DNA of 64,000 bases from NCBI GenBank assembly GCA_963971575.1, contig OZ020612.1:35877916-35941915 (forward strand), in the 5' to 3' direction. Each line of letters starts with the position of its first letter. Position 1 is the first letter of the stretch. The stretch comes from Liopterus haemorrhoidalis. Lineage: Eukaryota; Arthropoda; Insecta; Coleoptera; Dytiscidae. The translations under genes were made by a program, and so were the position numbers. This document shows, one piece after another, positions 23,694 to 37,119 of the stretch. A model generated the notes under the pieces. The model worked only from the letters and a program-made list of their open reading frames with translations. It ran no database searches and was not told the DNA's origin.

Positions 23694-26600
23694 AAATATC
23701 ACGATGAAAACAAAGAATAAACAATGGAATACGTAATAAAATCTTATACCAAAAGACAATAACACTTTATAAATAGTTATGGGTAAAATGAGATAATCGC
23801 CTTCAGTTAAATTAACCATTTGGACAGCGCCAAGCACTTAGACAATACAAAATCAGAGCTACGCTTGAACATAATTCGAACATGGAACCATTAAACGAAT
23901 ATTAAAACAAAATGTCAATAGGTCACCAAATATAATTTTAACTTCCCATCGTCTAAGTGGTGCACAGGGCATTTCTAGACTAGACATATCTACCGTCTCT
24001 ACCAGGTGTATCAGACTACCCGTCTACCCCTTTTTTTCTTGAAAATGCTATGTGTGAGTAAGTTGGGAAAAAAATTGTTGTCCAGTCTACCAATGGCAGT
24101 ATTGAAATTTTTCAGGACAAACCGGAAGTACAGGATATCAAGGGCAACTTGACTATAGGCTGTATCTGTGTATTAATTTACGCAAATTTAATTTCTGTAA
24201 AATAAATTGAGATATTGGAATAATTTTAGAATTTTTAATATAATGCTACATCGCCAAGCAACTGTAAAATTTGTCTCATTTCTAAATTATTTCGTATTTA
24301 ATAAAATTTTAAATTATAAATTAATAAAGGCGTCCCTAACGGGTTAGGAGAAAATAAATTTAATAAACCTATTAAACAACCTTCAGAAACACTCGGTGTA
24401 AATTAATAATTAAAACAAATAAAAATTTAACTTACAATTTCAAAGCAATTATCCGCATAAAAAATATAATTCGTTTTTAATTAAACCCTTCGTTCGACCC
24501 TGTACCCGTATATTCAACACAAATAATACTAATACAAGAAATGATACTCACACAGACAAATACTTGTGTGCTGTTTTAGCAACGTATTAGGACAGGGGTT
24601 CTAAAACTATCAACATCAACAAACATTTAATATACAAATAAGAAATTAATTAATTTACAAATTTTACTAATATCTGTATGAAATAAACACCATGCAAAGA
24701 AGCAGGAATAATGAGAACTTCATGGAAACTAATTAAGAAACTAGCAACAAACAGGACTAAAAAAATCATAGACCGACTTAAATCATCCAGGTATTCTTGC
24801 TATTATTTAAAAAGTAAATAAATAAAGAGCAAGGTCTATGTCAACAAATATTAGACAACTGAATAGCAAAAGAATATTTTACGTGCTTGAGACCCCCCCC
24901 GAGAAAAAACACGTGGCTTTTACGTGTTTTTGTGACACCCCCAAAAATGGGGGGGGGAATTGGGGCACTTAGCCCGCCTTATAAAAGAGTTAAATCTTTT
25001 GCGAACTACACCACTTTGTCGCGCAACTTGTTCATATGAAAAATCACTTGGCCGCAGCGACTACGAAAAACACCAGGTTGATATCTGTGATTACTGGTTG
25101 GTAAGTCAAGCAACAAGCGCATTCTGGTCGTTTTACCTGGTCTCGTAGCAAGACGAAGTTATATTTTGGGGCATATTTCTGGAGCACCAGAACTTTGGAA
25201 GGGGAAATTAATAGTATAATATAATCATCCTAAATATAATTTTGAATGCAGTGAGATAAGTCAAACTATATTCCGCGAGACTTTTATGGCTCATTGAATC
25301 TTTAATTGTGGGTAGTAAACGCGAAACTTCTAAAATCTATTAAAGAAAATATATAAAAACATATTTTAAAGAAAATATATACATATCATATTATAGACCC
25401 CTGATTTAACCGGACACATGGAAAGACCTTACCCTAAACAGATTAAGATGGAGGACTTATATGAGTGAGATCAACAGTCAACCCGACTGAAAGTATCCAA
25501 AGAAGATCATAATATAGAAAAGGAAACATATCTCAATTTAAGAATGTATGTGGCAAAAACCTTATTTCTCTTCAGAAGCACATACTTATATGAACAGATG
25601 GACAAATACTACTGATTGTCATCTGGCGCCCGGTCTTCGCTTAGCTACCATAGAAATAGTTTATGACATTGTATTAGTAGAAAATTTAAGTTTTTTCATT
25701 AACTAAATCTTTTATTCCTTTCATTGGCATTGTACATGTTATAAAATTTATTTATAAATACAATTGGTATAATTTTGTAAACGATCTCTTGGTCTTGTCC
25801 TTTGTTTTTACAAAGACCAAGTCTTACACGGAATCGAATTCAAAAACAATTCTTATAAGTCGGAACATTAATTCATTATAATAATAAAATTACATTATAA
25901 ATGCATGGAAATACCACTACAGTTGGTTTTAAGTATTTTTTGAACAAATTTTACTACTGTATGGCCAGCGACGTGTACCTAATGTTCAAATTGCCCGGCG
26001 ACTATCGAAAGCTTGAGCTCCCCTGCTTGAATGTTTGGTAGTAACACCCCAAAATATCTTCAGAAACTGTTTGAAGGTCACTACATTACACTGATAAAAA
26101 AAAAAAAAACTGTTTGTGCAACACACTATAAGTGTTTTACAAGAATGTCTATATATTTGTACGTTGATAGCTAATGCACACCAATATATATACGTGTGTA
26201 AATAAGTACTAATCTTCATACACCACCACACACGCAATATAAATATATCTGATATTAAAACTGCGTGTGTGTGAGAGTACAAAACGAACAAACAGATCAG
26301 CAGAATGCACCAGCTGTAGTTGTGAGCCAATGATGCTGCGGTCATCGTGAGTTAAAGGTGGGACGTAAGGAGGGTAATTTTATCCCCAAGGTCGCGGTTA
26401 ACTTCGTTGTCTTTCTGAACTTCATGTATAACTGATCCCTCTCGTATGTTCCAAACACATACATGTGTTTATATTCATTTTTCAACGATTTATCTGATGA
26501 GTATGTTCGAGTAAATATTTTGAAAGGTTTTAGTTTATGAATGAAAAGTAAGATATCAAAAGAGAAATAAATAAATTCTTAAAATAATGCAGATGAACTA

Positions 26601-27067
26601 AAAATACTCTTTAAACACATAAATTATTAACGGAATTTTGGAGAGTATCGAGTTCAAGAAAAATATATACAAAGTAGGTAGGACAGAAAAAATCCATGAA
26701 ACACGCCATCTAATGAAGCACGCCAAAGTTGGAAGGATCAATCTAACAAGTATTGGAAACCGATTGGCTGGGCAAAACGTCGATTGTGGTCCACCTGTAA
26801 ACCGCAAGACATTTTTTGATGACTCTCTCTCAGTTAAAAAAAAATATAGTAAACTAAAAAATTATATATAAACACGTATTTTATTGTTTTAGTCTTACAT
26901 CAGTACTTAGAATCACGTGCAAGATTATCAATTAGTAATTATATACCAAAATATTAAAAAATTAGCGGACAGTATGCAGTGCAAGTCTTAATGGACTTTC
27001 ATGATTCTACTTTAAATTAATTTGTACTTGATAATGAATTTTAGTTTTTGAATTTTTATTAATAATA
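23694..27067. other. AT-rich stretch, no gene recognised
   Basis: A G/C-run patch at 24893-24960 resembles patches at 44389 and 58964. CAGGGGTTCTAAAACT at 24593 is a hAT-like end without a partner. ORF 26638-26871 is unrecognised and reads through in the opposite strand as well, so I do not call it a gene. Confidence 0.4.
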
Positions 27068-27170
27068 CTGTCGAACTTGGTTATAACGAATTTCAGGGGA
27101 CCAGGAACATTTGCTTGTTAAAACCATTACTCGTTTTTTTAACCATCAGTTAAATCAATCTACCTGAATG

Positions 27171-27193
27171 TAGGCGCATGGACCATGCGCCTA
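27171..27193. repeat. Perfect 23-nt palindrome
   Basis: TAGGCGCATGG, A, CCATGCGCCTA: 11-nt perfect arms around one base. It lies about 100 bp after a Tigger-like end motif (CTGTCGAACTTGGTTATAAC at 27069). Confidence 0.8.
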
Positions 27194-27271
27194 TAAGTAC
27201 ACAGGAATCTTTGAAACATTATTTACCAGCTTATAAGAAGCTGGCAATCACTGTTTTTGATTTTCTATTGA

Positions 27272-27740
27272 ATTTTTTATTTAATTTATAACGAATCACT
27301 TGTATTTCATAGATATTAATAAAATTTCTTTACTGTGGGAAATAACCGACGTCAATTATTTATCGCCTAAATACATTTTAATATTTCGTTAGGAATTTGC
27401 TTTACAACCTCTTGTCTGCAGAAGTAGTACGGTTCGGCAGGTATACAACACCCACAAGCATGTACAGAAACATTAATATTAAACCAGGCCATTTTTTATT
27501 TAAATTTGTAGCAAACCACTTATATTTCATATAGTTATTAATAAAAATATTTAATGTAGTGAACCAACGTCTACAATTTAATTTTTATTTTGTTATAGAT
27601 TTGTTTACAACATCAAGTCTGCAGAAGTGGTAAGCTTTACTAAAGATATAACACCTCCAATTAAAAAAATTCTTGTAGGTACAGGAATATTAATAATAAA
27701 CCAGGCCATTTTTTTAAATAAAAAAATTCAGTAAACCTCT
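27272..27740 (+). repeat. Diverged tandem repeat, period about 218 bp, 2.1 copies
   Basis: Copies start at 27272, 27491 and 27708 (ATTTTTTATTTAA...). They share TATTTCATA(T)AG(A/T)TATTAATAAAA, TCTGCAGAAGT and AACCAGGCCATTTTTT. Considerable divergence shows an old duplication. Confidence 0.75.
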
Positions 27741-28920
27741 TTGTGTGTGTACACTAAGCAACATCAATAAGCACTGAGAACAAGCTCTTATAGGAATAAA
27801 TAATCTTTCTACGTGTTCGTACCCTTATTTATAGAATAAATAATTTGATCTTCCTAGGTACAAACCATCTTGTCTTAAGGCAAGGAGCAAGTATTGTACC
27901 TTGGTAAAATTAATAAACATTGAGTTTTGTTTAATTAATTTATTTTTTATGTTGTTTTCTATACTTAAACTGTATTTTTATGTATAAATAAAAGTTCTTT
28001 ATAAATTACATATTTTTTATTTTTTTTCGAAATATTTCCTAAATTTAATTAAAAAAATAAATTATATAATAAGTCCTAAGGTACGTGACGTTTCCCTATA
28101 TTTTATTAATTATGTTGTTTGTACAAATTAAAGATGTTTATTTTTTAAATAAATTTTAAGCAGTGTCAAATATCAAAATGTACGATCACAACATAAATTT
28201 GCACGAGTACATTTAACGAAAGGACAGAAAAAATAAGGCAGTTAATTTTGATAAATCTATAGATATCTACAAGAAAACAACCTACTGCCTTTGTATTACC
28301 ACCCTTATCTTGTCTCCAAAACACATTGAACACAGCCACAAACACATTATTGCATTTCAAGATGAGTTTCTTAATTCCATCATCACTGACTAAATTTCTG
28401 AAACAATCTTATCTCTATTTCCACTGGGATAAAACAATTGAGGACGGCTGTTAGAAATCTCATAAATTCCATAAATCTTACACCCACCCTCAAAACAGAC
28501 GTCCTATTCAGTCCCGCAAGTCATTACGATTTCACACTTGCCTCAGTCTATCGGGATAAGCTGGGACACAGGCTTGGCTTCCGGTTAACTAACACTCAAT
28601 GGCGTACGGAAGGAATACAAATACTTAACGAATCGGATGTCTGTTTGGAATTTGCAGTAATTTATATGAATTACTGTTGGACGAGGCGACAACAACAATC
28701 ATCCAATATGAAATTTATAGGGTCTATATAACAAAACAGGAACCATTGCAATAAATACTACATTTCCTAAAGAATTATGACAAGCTTAACTTTCTGTAAA
28801 TACGAAATTGGATAAAAAAATACTACGTGCATTGCGCTATACCTAGTAAGTGGAAAGAAAACAGTGACTTGATATGATGCAACTCTCATCTGTGTTGACG
28901 ACCGTGGAGTTTGTTTCGTT
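27741..28920. other. AT-rich stretch with unrecognised ORF
   Basis: ORF 28438-28731 (97 codons) has mixed composition but no motif I recognise and no splice context. The rest is AT-rich with nothing supported. Confidence 0.35.
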
Positions 28921-28924
28921 CGAA

Positions 28925-29215
28925 TTCCTGATCGAGGAACAGTGTACCTGCGCAAAATTTTGTTTAAAATTTGGAAAGACAGCGCCAGAAACACTTTTGA
29001 AAACAGCTTTAGGAGAAGATACTCTGTAAGTCGAACTGCGTGTTTTAACTGGTTCGGGCGTTTTAAAGATGGCAGATGGAGTCAAAAATGTTCAGTGATA
29101 AGAGATCGGGTAAGTCTTCAATTTCTAAAACCGACGAAAGGGTTATCCATGTTTGTGAATCAATTCGTACCAATCGATGATTCATCAAGTGTTAAAAGTA
29201 AGAAAACATAAACAG
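28925..29215 (+). pseudogene. Mariner-type transposase N-terminal (helix-turn-helix) relic
   Basis: Plus strand: CAKFCLKFGKTAPETLLKTA, LGEDTLSRTACFNWFGRFKD, GRWSQK..., then in a shifted frame SKTDERVIHVCESIRTNR. This is the order of the first helix-turn-helix of insect mariner transposases (..CVKFC.KLGK...ET...L...YGD..LSR....W..RFK.GR.S). A second piece resembling NLERPSTSL occurs near 29800. No catalytic domain or TIRs found. Confidence 0.65.
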
Positions 29216-32200
29216 ATGAATACGTATGTAGCTGTTTTAAAAATACTATGGAAATTTCAGTTTTAAGTCCAACAAATAAGAAAATAAGTGAAAACATCAA
29301 TAGTAATCATCATCATCATTGTCGTAGTAACGTATTAGGCAATGGTGCCTGTTAAATCTCCAAATTTGTCCTTCAATCCTGTTTTCGACCGACCTATATT
29401 TCTAGATTTTTGGCAACCTTTTATAACCAATTCAATGCATGTTCTTCCCAGATGGATTTAATCCCTTAATTTATCTTTAATGCCAAAGATTCTCAATTCG
29501 TCTTATCTCTGTATTCGTTTTATGTCTAGTTTTGAGTATATTCTCTTTCTCCTTCCCTTTCTAAACTCATAATTTTATACTGTATATAAAATCACACCAG
29601 TTACACTTAGTGCCACAAGTGCTAAGAAGGAGCAATTGTAGCAACTGAATAAATTATACAATCTTACGCTTCGATGTTTATAAAATAATATTTACTATAC
29701 ACATGCAACATTATCAATTACATTAGTAATAAAGTTCTTTCGGATACATTAAAATTTTGTAGATATACCAAAGACACTGTTGCTAGACAGCTTTGATAAA
29801 ACTAATGAAAATCTGGAGAGACCTTCAACATCTCTGTAAGTACAAATATCAAACTTCTACAAACACGTTTTAACAATAGCTTTCTATAACAGAAACGTGG
29901 ACACTGAATTGCTTGGATTGCTAAGCTGTCGACGATTATATAAAGAAGAATACAATATTTTGACCACATAACCCAAATAACCTCAACAACTTGAACAAAC
30001 TTGTCGTTCATGCAAGGTGTAAACAAAACGTCGAAGAAGTAAAGAACTAATTGGTTTCAGGCTGGTAGAAACCCTGCGATATTCCGAAAGTCGGATAAAG
30101 TACCAACTCTTGGACAAAGTGGATGGTTGGATGATGACACAAAGAAGCTAGTTCGTGTTGTGCAAGTCCCAACTCCTGAGAATTGATAATAAACATAAGA
30201 GGTTCATATGTCAATGCAATTATAAGTTCGAATGTTTAATTGGTCTGGAACATATGCTATAGGCGTTTCATTTTAAGCTAATTGAGATCCCCGTGTGCCA
30301 GAATGCACCACTATGACCTAGAGTGCCAATGATAATTAACTTCGGTAAAAAATGGTTTGTAAATATCATATACTTATTAATATTAATATTCGACATACTG
30401 AAAATTTGCTACTGACTTTCAGTAGTTCGCAAGTTGCTATGAAGTACGCCATCAATAGCACGAGACCATAATTGAATTCAAAACAAACGATGTCATTCGA
30501 TGGGAGTGTCAGTAAAATGTTTTTTCGCTACACAATAATTAAAATTGACAGGGCTGACAACAAATAAGTTTTGGGCAACTGAACAATTATGCCACTGTCC
30601 CTTCGGACTATTATTTATCTGCTTTAGTAATGATTCTTCCAAAGATTATTTGCTGTAAACGTAACAACCCGTGCAAATGTAATTCGCTGCTTCCCGAGAA
30701 CATATTTTTTTTTAAACCAACAAAAAACTTAAAGCTCAAATCTAGTGCTTTCATAATTAAATAAAAATATACTGTAATAAAAATAGAGGTAAAATAAAAT
30801 GTTTGTGGAAATAATATAAAAAAATCTCGTAGATACATCCTAGCAAACTTTAGTATAATGTAAGATACGGACTTAAAATAATCTGCTTAACTTAACAGGC
30901 TATTTGTGACCTATTTAGATATCACGTTTCATTTGTTCTTTGTAACTCGGAAAAGAAAAACTGACTACACTAATTCAAAGATACAGGAGGAATACTAATG
31001 GCATTCGTTACAGAAACAACGTACTTGTAAAATCTTGCAAGGAAACAGGAATATATATGAATCTCTTGAACTCTGACTTATCATTAATTTAGGGAGCTGG
31101 AAAGAGGGATTCTTAAAACACTTTACACCATACGTAGCTTGTGAAACTTTTAATATTTTCCCAAGAAATAAATAAATGAAATCACTATTTTTAGAAGTGC
31201 ACATATTTTAAACTGAAAACTGTTTATTTTTAAATTTAATATAATTATTTGTAATGCTCTACTGCGCTTTCCGATTTCCATTCTCCACTGTTATTCGCCT
31301 GATATAATCTTTCATTTATCTCTTTCTGGATTTCTCTATGCTTGATATACCCATTACTTTTCTCAAGAAACGCACTTATCTCACATATTTAGCATTTATT
31401 ATGTAATTTTTTCAACTTCAACATCATATTATCGTTAAATCACTTCAACCTTTATTAAATTAAATGAAACTATGATACACTAAATTTTTTAAATGAAGTT
31501 CGATCAATGCCATATGACTAGTATTATAATTAACGTACTGATGTGTTTCTCACTGACACAGGCAGCTAGCAAAAGAATTAAAAGTATGTAGTTGGTCTAT
31601 CCGATTAGTTCTTTGTTTAAACATCGCTGCGACAAACGTAAGAATTCACTGTGTGAGTTTAGTCTTAGAATTCTGGATTTATTCTAACTGAACCAATAGT
31701 CAAATCTGATAGGCGTGGCTAAAACCTTGCTTCACACAATGCATAATTAGATTTCGGTCTTGATCCGACTTCTTTTTAAAAATTTTAGTATATCAGTTTT
31801 AACATACAATCTGTATTTTACAAGAAACAATAATTATCTGCAAAAACTCTTTCTTTGCTAGTGTATGTACTCGTTAAAAGAATAGTAATGTCAACTCCCC
31901 CATTATCTATTTTTTGTTAGTTTTCAAGTTACAAAGAACTGTAAATCTCAAAATTCATCGATATTACTTTTGCTTCCTGTTGCACAGAAACACTAAAATT
32001 GCGAAACTTTTATCTTATAACTTGCAGACTTCTATAAATCTCCAGAGTAAATTATACTCAAATGTTCTTTTTTTGCAAATGCAAAGGATATTCACCTTTT
32101 TAAAAACAAATATTATACATTCTGTAAACATCCAACAACTCAAAGCAACTGATGATCAATATGAAAATCTTACAAAATAAAACAAACAAAATACAATCCG

Positions 32201-32221
32201 GCAAAAACATAAGTTTTATCC
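29216..32221. other. Non-coding stretch, no gene recognised
   Basis: A minus-strand run without stops at about 31260-31365 reads GYIKHREIQKEINERLYQAN and is coding-like, but I cannot place it. The rest is AT-rich. Confidence 0.35.
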
Positions 32222-32690
32222 ACCATGCATAAGTATTATTATACAAACTCATATGGACTGCCATCAAGAGGTAGTAAAAACGGAAGAATATCAAGGAGAG
32301 AATGGGAACACAAAAAGAGCAGAATGCAACGAAAAACTTACTCGCCAATATTCATAGCAACTAAACGACAGCGAAGCCAGTGTATGAAACAAGAGGTGGT
32401 ACAAAGATATATCGACATACAGATGCAAGAAATAAGAGAGAAGATAAGAAAAACCAATTCCAACCCCAGGTACAACAGAATAATGACGACAGATATATAA
32501 TATTTAAGCTATGACAAGTACTATAAAACAGTGGCCCGATTTAGGACAATAAATGAAGAAAGAAGACAAGAGTACTGCCGGGTATTTGGATATAAAAGCT
32601 GCAGAATTTGCAAAAGATCAGAGAAAATATTAGAACACCTTGCGGCAGATTCTGTAGAAGAATTGAAGAATGACAAGCCTACTACAAGCA
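32222..32690 (+). pseudogene. C-terminal fragment of a non-LTR retrotransposon ORF2
   Basis: ORF 32225-32500 ends NPRYNRIMTTDI. After a stop, the frame continues as YKTVARFRTINEERRQEYCR and SCRICKRSEKILEHLAADS (to about 32660). The (A/T)ARFR.GNEER...YW / CR.C....ET.EH. pattern with a CxxC...H knuckle is the usual C-terminus of insect LINE polyproteins. Truncated at the 5' side and broken by stops. Confidence 0.75.
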
Positions 32691-33390
32691 TAAAACGCTC
32701 TAGAATCTAGTTTGGGAACCTATTATTTATTATTATTTTTTTATTATTTTAATACAAGCATGCCAGACCCCATGTATTATAATAATTTAAAATTATTATA
32801 ATAGAAATTATTATAAATTTAAATTATTGTCTTCAAAAGACTGCTCTTCTGCGGATACAGCGTTACCAAAGTTGTTTTCACTTCTGGAATGCTATTTTGT
32901 AAGCAATTTTTGCAATCGCTCGTCGATCAGTTTCAGTTTATTTTTTAAACCCTTCAAGATTTAGCAACTAAAAAGAAAAGTTATACGGGGACAAGTCAGT
33001 TGACTATGATGCATGACAATGAGGAAATGACAGTGACTTTGTTTCTTTGTTCGCCAAAAACTGCCGAACTATAATGAAAGTGTAAGTTAGTGCGTTGTCG
33101 TGATTGTCCAAATACTTCTAATACTACTAATTAGTCTACTTCTTCTTTAACCTCTCTTAACAGTCAGTCTTCGATTGGTACGAATTAATTTGCAAACATG
33201 GATACCGAAAACAAAGCCTATTTCTCTCTCTACTCTCTTCAAATCTCGCATTCTATATAAGAACCTTTGTGTTGTAAAACTGTAGATAATTTGTCCAATA
33301 ATCACGTAAGGCAGCGAGGGTTGGATACTTTGGGGGAGCAAGGACAGCTCAGAATCTTCGTAAGTATTGTACCGAATATATGACTTGGTA
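32691..33390. other. Non-coding stretch
   Basis: AT palindromes at about 32775-32825. GGGAACCTATTATTT at 32716 recurs at 37566. No gene recognised. Confidence 0.35.
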
Positions 33391-33398
33391 CTCTAGAA

Positions 33399-34334
33399 CA
33401 GTATTTTTCAACCTTTTTGCCCCCGCGGACCGGTGAAGACAGGATAAATATTTCGCGGACCGGCTGAAAGCTAAGACACAAATAAAAACCAATATATATA
33501 GTATTTTATTATTATATAGGTATATATTATACAGTTATATAATTACAATTTTTAGTGTGACATCTGCTGCTGCTTTGTAGTTAGAAAATTTGATATACGT
33601 GGCTGCAGAGTTGTTTCTGACAGACGAAGCGCTGCGTTAACATCCATTCGATTTCTCTGTTTGGTTTTTATAATTGATATGGCTGAAAAAATCTTTTCGC
33701 ACAAACAGGAAGTCAAAAAAAAATGACTAATACTTTGATAGCTTTATAACTCAAAGATGGATATTCTTTTTCTAGCGATTTCCAAAATTGAGACAATGAT
33801 TGCATTTTATGTCTGGACACCAGAGTGACATTACAACTCGATCAGCTTTTCTTTTTCACGAGGATCAAGTACACATGACTTTATATCTTACAAGATTGGA
33901 TTATTAATCCAGAAGTTACCTTTACGAGGATCCTCATTTTCAGGGAAATAATTATTAATATTTTCAGATAATGCTCTTAAATGTTGACTTATTGTTGAAT
34001 ATGACTTTCTGGTTGACAACAGCAGCATTCAAAAATTCTTCCAAAAGTGGAAACATTTCTATATATTCCTATTATAAGCGACTCTTTCTTCCAAAGAGCT
34101 AGCTTCTTCAGAACTATGAAAAATAGCCGCGAGAGGCGTTGTATTGGGGCTAGTAGATATTATAAGTTTAAATAAATCATGGTTCGGACAAAAGTTAGCT
34201 TCTGCGTCGACTAAAAAAATGTGCTATATACTCGTGAAGAAACATCTACATGATTTGGTCAAAATATTTCGCAGACCGGCCGGAATTTTCTGCGGACCGG
34301 CACTGGTCCGCGAACCACGGTTTGAAGAACACTT
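33399..34334 (-). mobile_element. hAT element (Buster/ZBED-like) with exact TSD, truncated
   Basis: Flanked by identical 8-bp CTCTAGAA (33391-33398 and 34335-34342). Ends CAGTATTTTTCAACC and GGTTTGAAGAACACTT, with subterminal GCGGACCGG on both sides. 936 bp; contains only the C-terminal part of a transposase on the minus strand (see 33552-34000). Full-length relatives are 2.5-3.5 kb. Confidence 0.9.
33552..34000 (-). pseudogene. Decayed hAT transposase C-terminus (ZBED5/EPM2AIP1-like)
   Basis: Minus strand, from about 34000: HLRALSENINNYFPENEDPR, GNFWINNPIL, stop, SCVLDPREKEKLIEL, then a shifted piece around 33800, and TSCLCEKIFSAISIIKTKQR, NRMDVNAALRL.ETTLQPRIS, ending KQQQMSH and stop (33552). 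The (T)YLCE.GFSA...IKTK.RNRLDV...LR module is the conserved hAT dimerisation/RNase-H-like C-terminus in the Buster branch, from which vertebrate ZBED5-type genes were domesticated. Internal stops and frameshifts make it inactive. Confidence 0.85.
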
Positions 34335-35916
34335 CTCTAGAACATTTTAATAGAACATCCCACATTTAAAACATGGAACTTGGAGAATCGGACGAAACGA
34401 TGAGATAAGAAAGCTTTCTTAGGATCATGGGTTTATCAAAAGCACTAGAATACCCCGGCGTTCTAGAACAGTGTTTCCCAACCGGTGTGTCGCGAGTGTA
34501 GCTTAGGTGAGTCAGGTAAATATATTTTTGTTATATATAAAAGAATAACACAATAAATAAAATAATAGGTAACTAATGCCTAGGTGGTGTATAAAGATAG
34601 ATAATGTAAGTTCTTCGTTTCTAGACCTCCCGCCATAGATATGAAAGCTACGTGGAGAGTATGATGTTACAACCGATCCTAGTATCCCTATCATTATTTT
34701 AATATGTCAACCCAATAATTATGGGGTTACGAATATTTAACTAGATCGATAGTATCGCTGAAAAACAAGAGAAAAACTGTTTTACAGTGTTCGACAGCAT
34801 GCATGTCTTAGAGAAAGACGTGGGTGAATAAAGTATACGAAGACCCCCCGAAACTGAAAGTTACCAACTGGCGTAAATTACGTCCGAACAGGAGACGAAT
34901 TGTTGAGCAAACAAAAGCCCTATACGGAATGTAAAATTGAATAATGATGATTTTCAAATGTATTCGACATAAACACATAAACCCACAAAGGTTTATTATA
35001 TTTAATGGCAGCACGCCACTGTTCATCCATGTCGGTAGCAACTAAGTGTTGTTCTGAACTGTTGAGACAAAGGCATTCATTTTTTAGCGGCCACTTGTGG
35101 GCTGAGCTACTCCTGCCAGTCATTACCGAGATAACGAAGTGCTACTATGAATGGGGATGCTGTCCCGCGGGGGTGTGCTGTTTTAGATCACTTGGTGGTC
35201 CCGTCTTTAAACTCAAGGGTTGATGACATGCTGTGAGTATGAGCTTGATAAATTTGTAATGTTTCACGGTATACACATATTATGACAACGTGACTATATT
35301 CACGGTATTTGGAATTCTGAACAAACACATATTTAGGTTTGAAGTATTTTATCACAGAAATGACTAATCTGTTGTGCTAATGCATTTCCAATTCCTAATA
35401 TTCTAACTCGTGATTATGATATCATTCCACAATTCCAATGGCATTCTAGATTGTAAAGCACAAAGAAGTTTGTCACTGTTGATGTCATAATTTTACAACC
35501 TTGACAAATGAGAAGATAAAATAACATTACAAATCAATAGAACCCTAATTTTAGTCAAGTCCAAAACAGGTATTTCGTTTTTAGTGGGTGTGCCGAGAAC
35601 CGTAACTAGCTTTTCTTGGGCCCTGTGTAAGATTGCAAAGAAGGTAAACCACAGTCTGAATTGGGCCTTGGTGACATTTTCCTGCCCACTTTCATCCTGT
35701 GCTTGTGCGCCTGTTGCATCTGTTTAGTTACCAGACTGTATGTGCCAATAGTCCGTAATTCTGTTTAGTACGAATTAGTAAATGACAGCGAATCGCACTT
35801 ATACTTCAAAGTTAACTCGGCACCATTGCTAACTCTGTTATTAGCAGACTTACGATTGCGATTAAATAGTCACACTAGTATTTTTTAAGCAGATGACGAT
35901 GGTAAAAACAGCGAAA
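34335..35916. other. Non-coding stretch with hAT left-end fragment
   Basis: CAGTGTTTCCCAACCGGTGTG at 34470 is a hAT-type left end with no partner. A minus-strand run, WPLKNECLCLNSSEQHLVAT through DMDEQWRAAIKYNKPLWVYV (35090-34950), is coding-like but unrecognised; I suspect mobile-element origin. Confidence 0.4.
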
Positions 35917-35924
35917 CAATAGAG

Positions 35925-37111
35925 CAGAGTTTCCCAAACTTTTTGTGCCGCAGAGCACTTTTCACGAGAAGAATTCGTCGCAGAGCACTATCGTTGCTAT
36001 ATATTTAAATATATTTTAGTTAGATAATGACGTGTGATATGTTGTAGAAATGAATTTTTCAGTTGATCGATACAGGATAATTGTTTTATGCCGATCTTGA
36101 AAAGTTATCTGGTACGTACTATAACCGGCAAAATGTACAAATGCTTTGTTAGTTAAAAGCAAAAATATTAATACAAGACCGATCGCCATCACAAAGTACT
36201 TAAACAAAATACTTTCTAACACGGAAATTATTTACCATAATATACCACAATATATTTATCAAAATATTGTCTAAAATAAAAGTTGTTAGTTATTGCTTGT
36301 ATAGAAACTTTTGTTGACTATTTTTTTTCCGAAATATTTTTCTGTTACTTTATATTATTACGAATTATCCGCAAAAATCTTAATACCGATACGAAAAACC
36401 TTCTATTTCAAGATTTTTACCGAAAGTTGATTAACTGATGCCAGTGAAAAGCTTAAAAATTGAGTTTCATAAAAATCCATTCACCCAAATTCGCTGTACA
36501 CGTGACCAAGGACCAATAGACAAACAGACAGACCGACGGACATCATGCTAAAAACAGTAAAAACATTATGCAGTGTCATATGTATGTGGTAAAAAACTAA
36601 AACTGGGGCAAAAAAAAAACTTTAAAAATTCAAATTAGAAAATAAAACAAATGCTGTAATACTATCTTTATAATATTTGTCGTCTACTGGACGTTCCGAG
36701 ACGGAGACTGTGGCAGTTTTTTTAACCATCCGTACTTTAGCCAGCGCAATCCATGAAAAATAATCGCAGCAAAAACAATATCAGCCCATACCATATAATA
36801 TGGTATATCTGCCCTGTAATAGAACAGTCACTCAGCTGTATATTTGTATTTCATATAGGTTAAAACTTTTTCAGTAACCAGTTGAATCATTGAAATTCGA
36901 GGACCTTTATTTATATTTATTGGGGTTACTAAAATATTACTGTATTGGTTTTTGTTATCTTCAGTAGCGTATCATTTCTGAGTAAATCTTTCGTAGAAAA
37001 AACAGAAACACTATTTTCACATCAGATCACATTTATATTATTTACTCTTTTGTCTTATCTGCACGCGGAGCAGTAGTAGACACTCGGCGGAGCACAGTTT
37101 GGGAAACTCTG
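35925..37111. mobile_element. Non-autonomous hAT element, 1187 bp, exact TSD
   Basis: Perfect 16-bp TIRs CAGAGTTTCCCAAACT/AGTTTGGGAAACTCTG and identical flanks CAATAGAG (35917-35924 and 37112-37119). No transposase is visible. The interior contains, in the same orientation, a copy (about 36325-36560) of a repeat that recurs inverted at 58255-58585, so it has captured or been invaded by another element. 13343-13453 is its deletion derivative. Confidence 0.92.
36325..36560 (+). repeat. Dispersed repeat family B, copy inside a hAT element
   Basis: Shares CGCAAAAATCTTAA, AGTTTCATAAAAATCC, ACACGTG and GACATCATGCTAAAAA with the inverted copy at 58255-58585. A GACAGACC-type run resembles the tails of LINE/SINE elements. 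A weaker match lies near 46880-47150. Confidence 0.65.
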
Positions 37112-37119
37112 CAATAGAG

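Noticed and set aside
24593..24608. CAGGGGTTCTAAAACT as a hAT element
   Set aside because: No inverted partner or 8-bp duplication found downstream.
26598..26871. Overlapping ORFs on both strands as genes
   Set aside because: Neither peptide is recognisable and both strands are open over the same bases, which suggests composition.
28438..28731. 97-codon ORF as a host gene
   Set aside because: No motif, no splice or promoter context and surrounded by repeats; length is compatible with chance.
34470..34500. CAGTGTTTCCCAACCGGTGTG as a complete hAT element
   Set aside because: Only the left end is visible; no right end or duplication.
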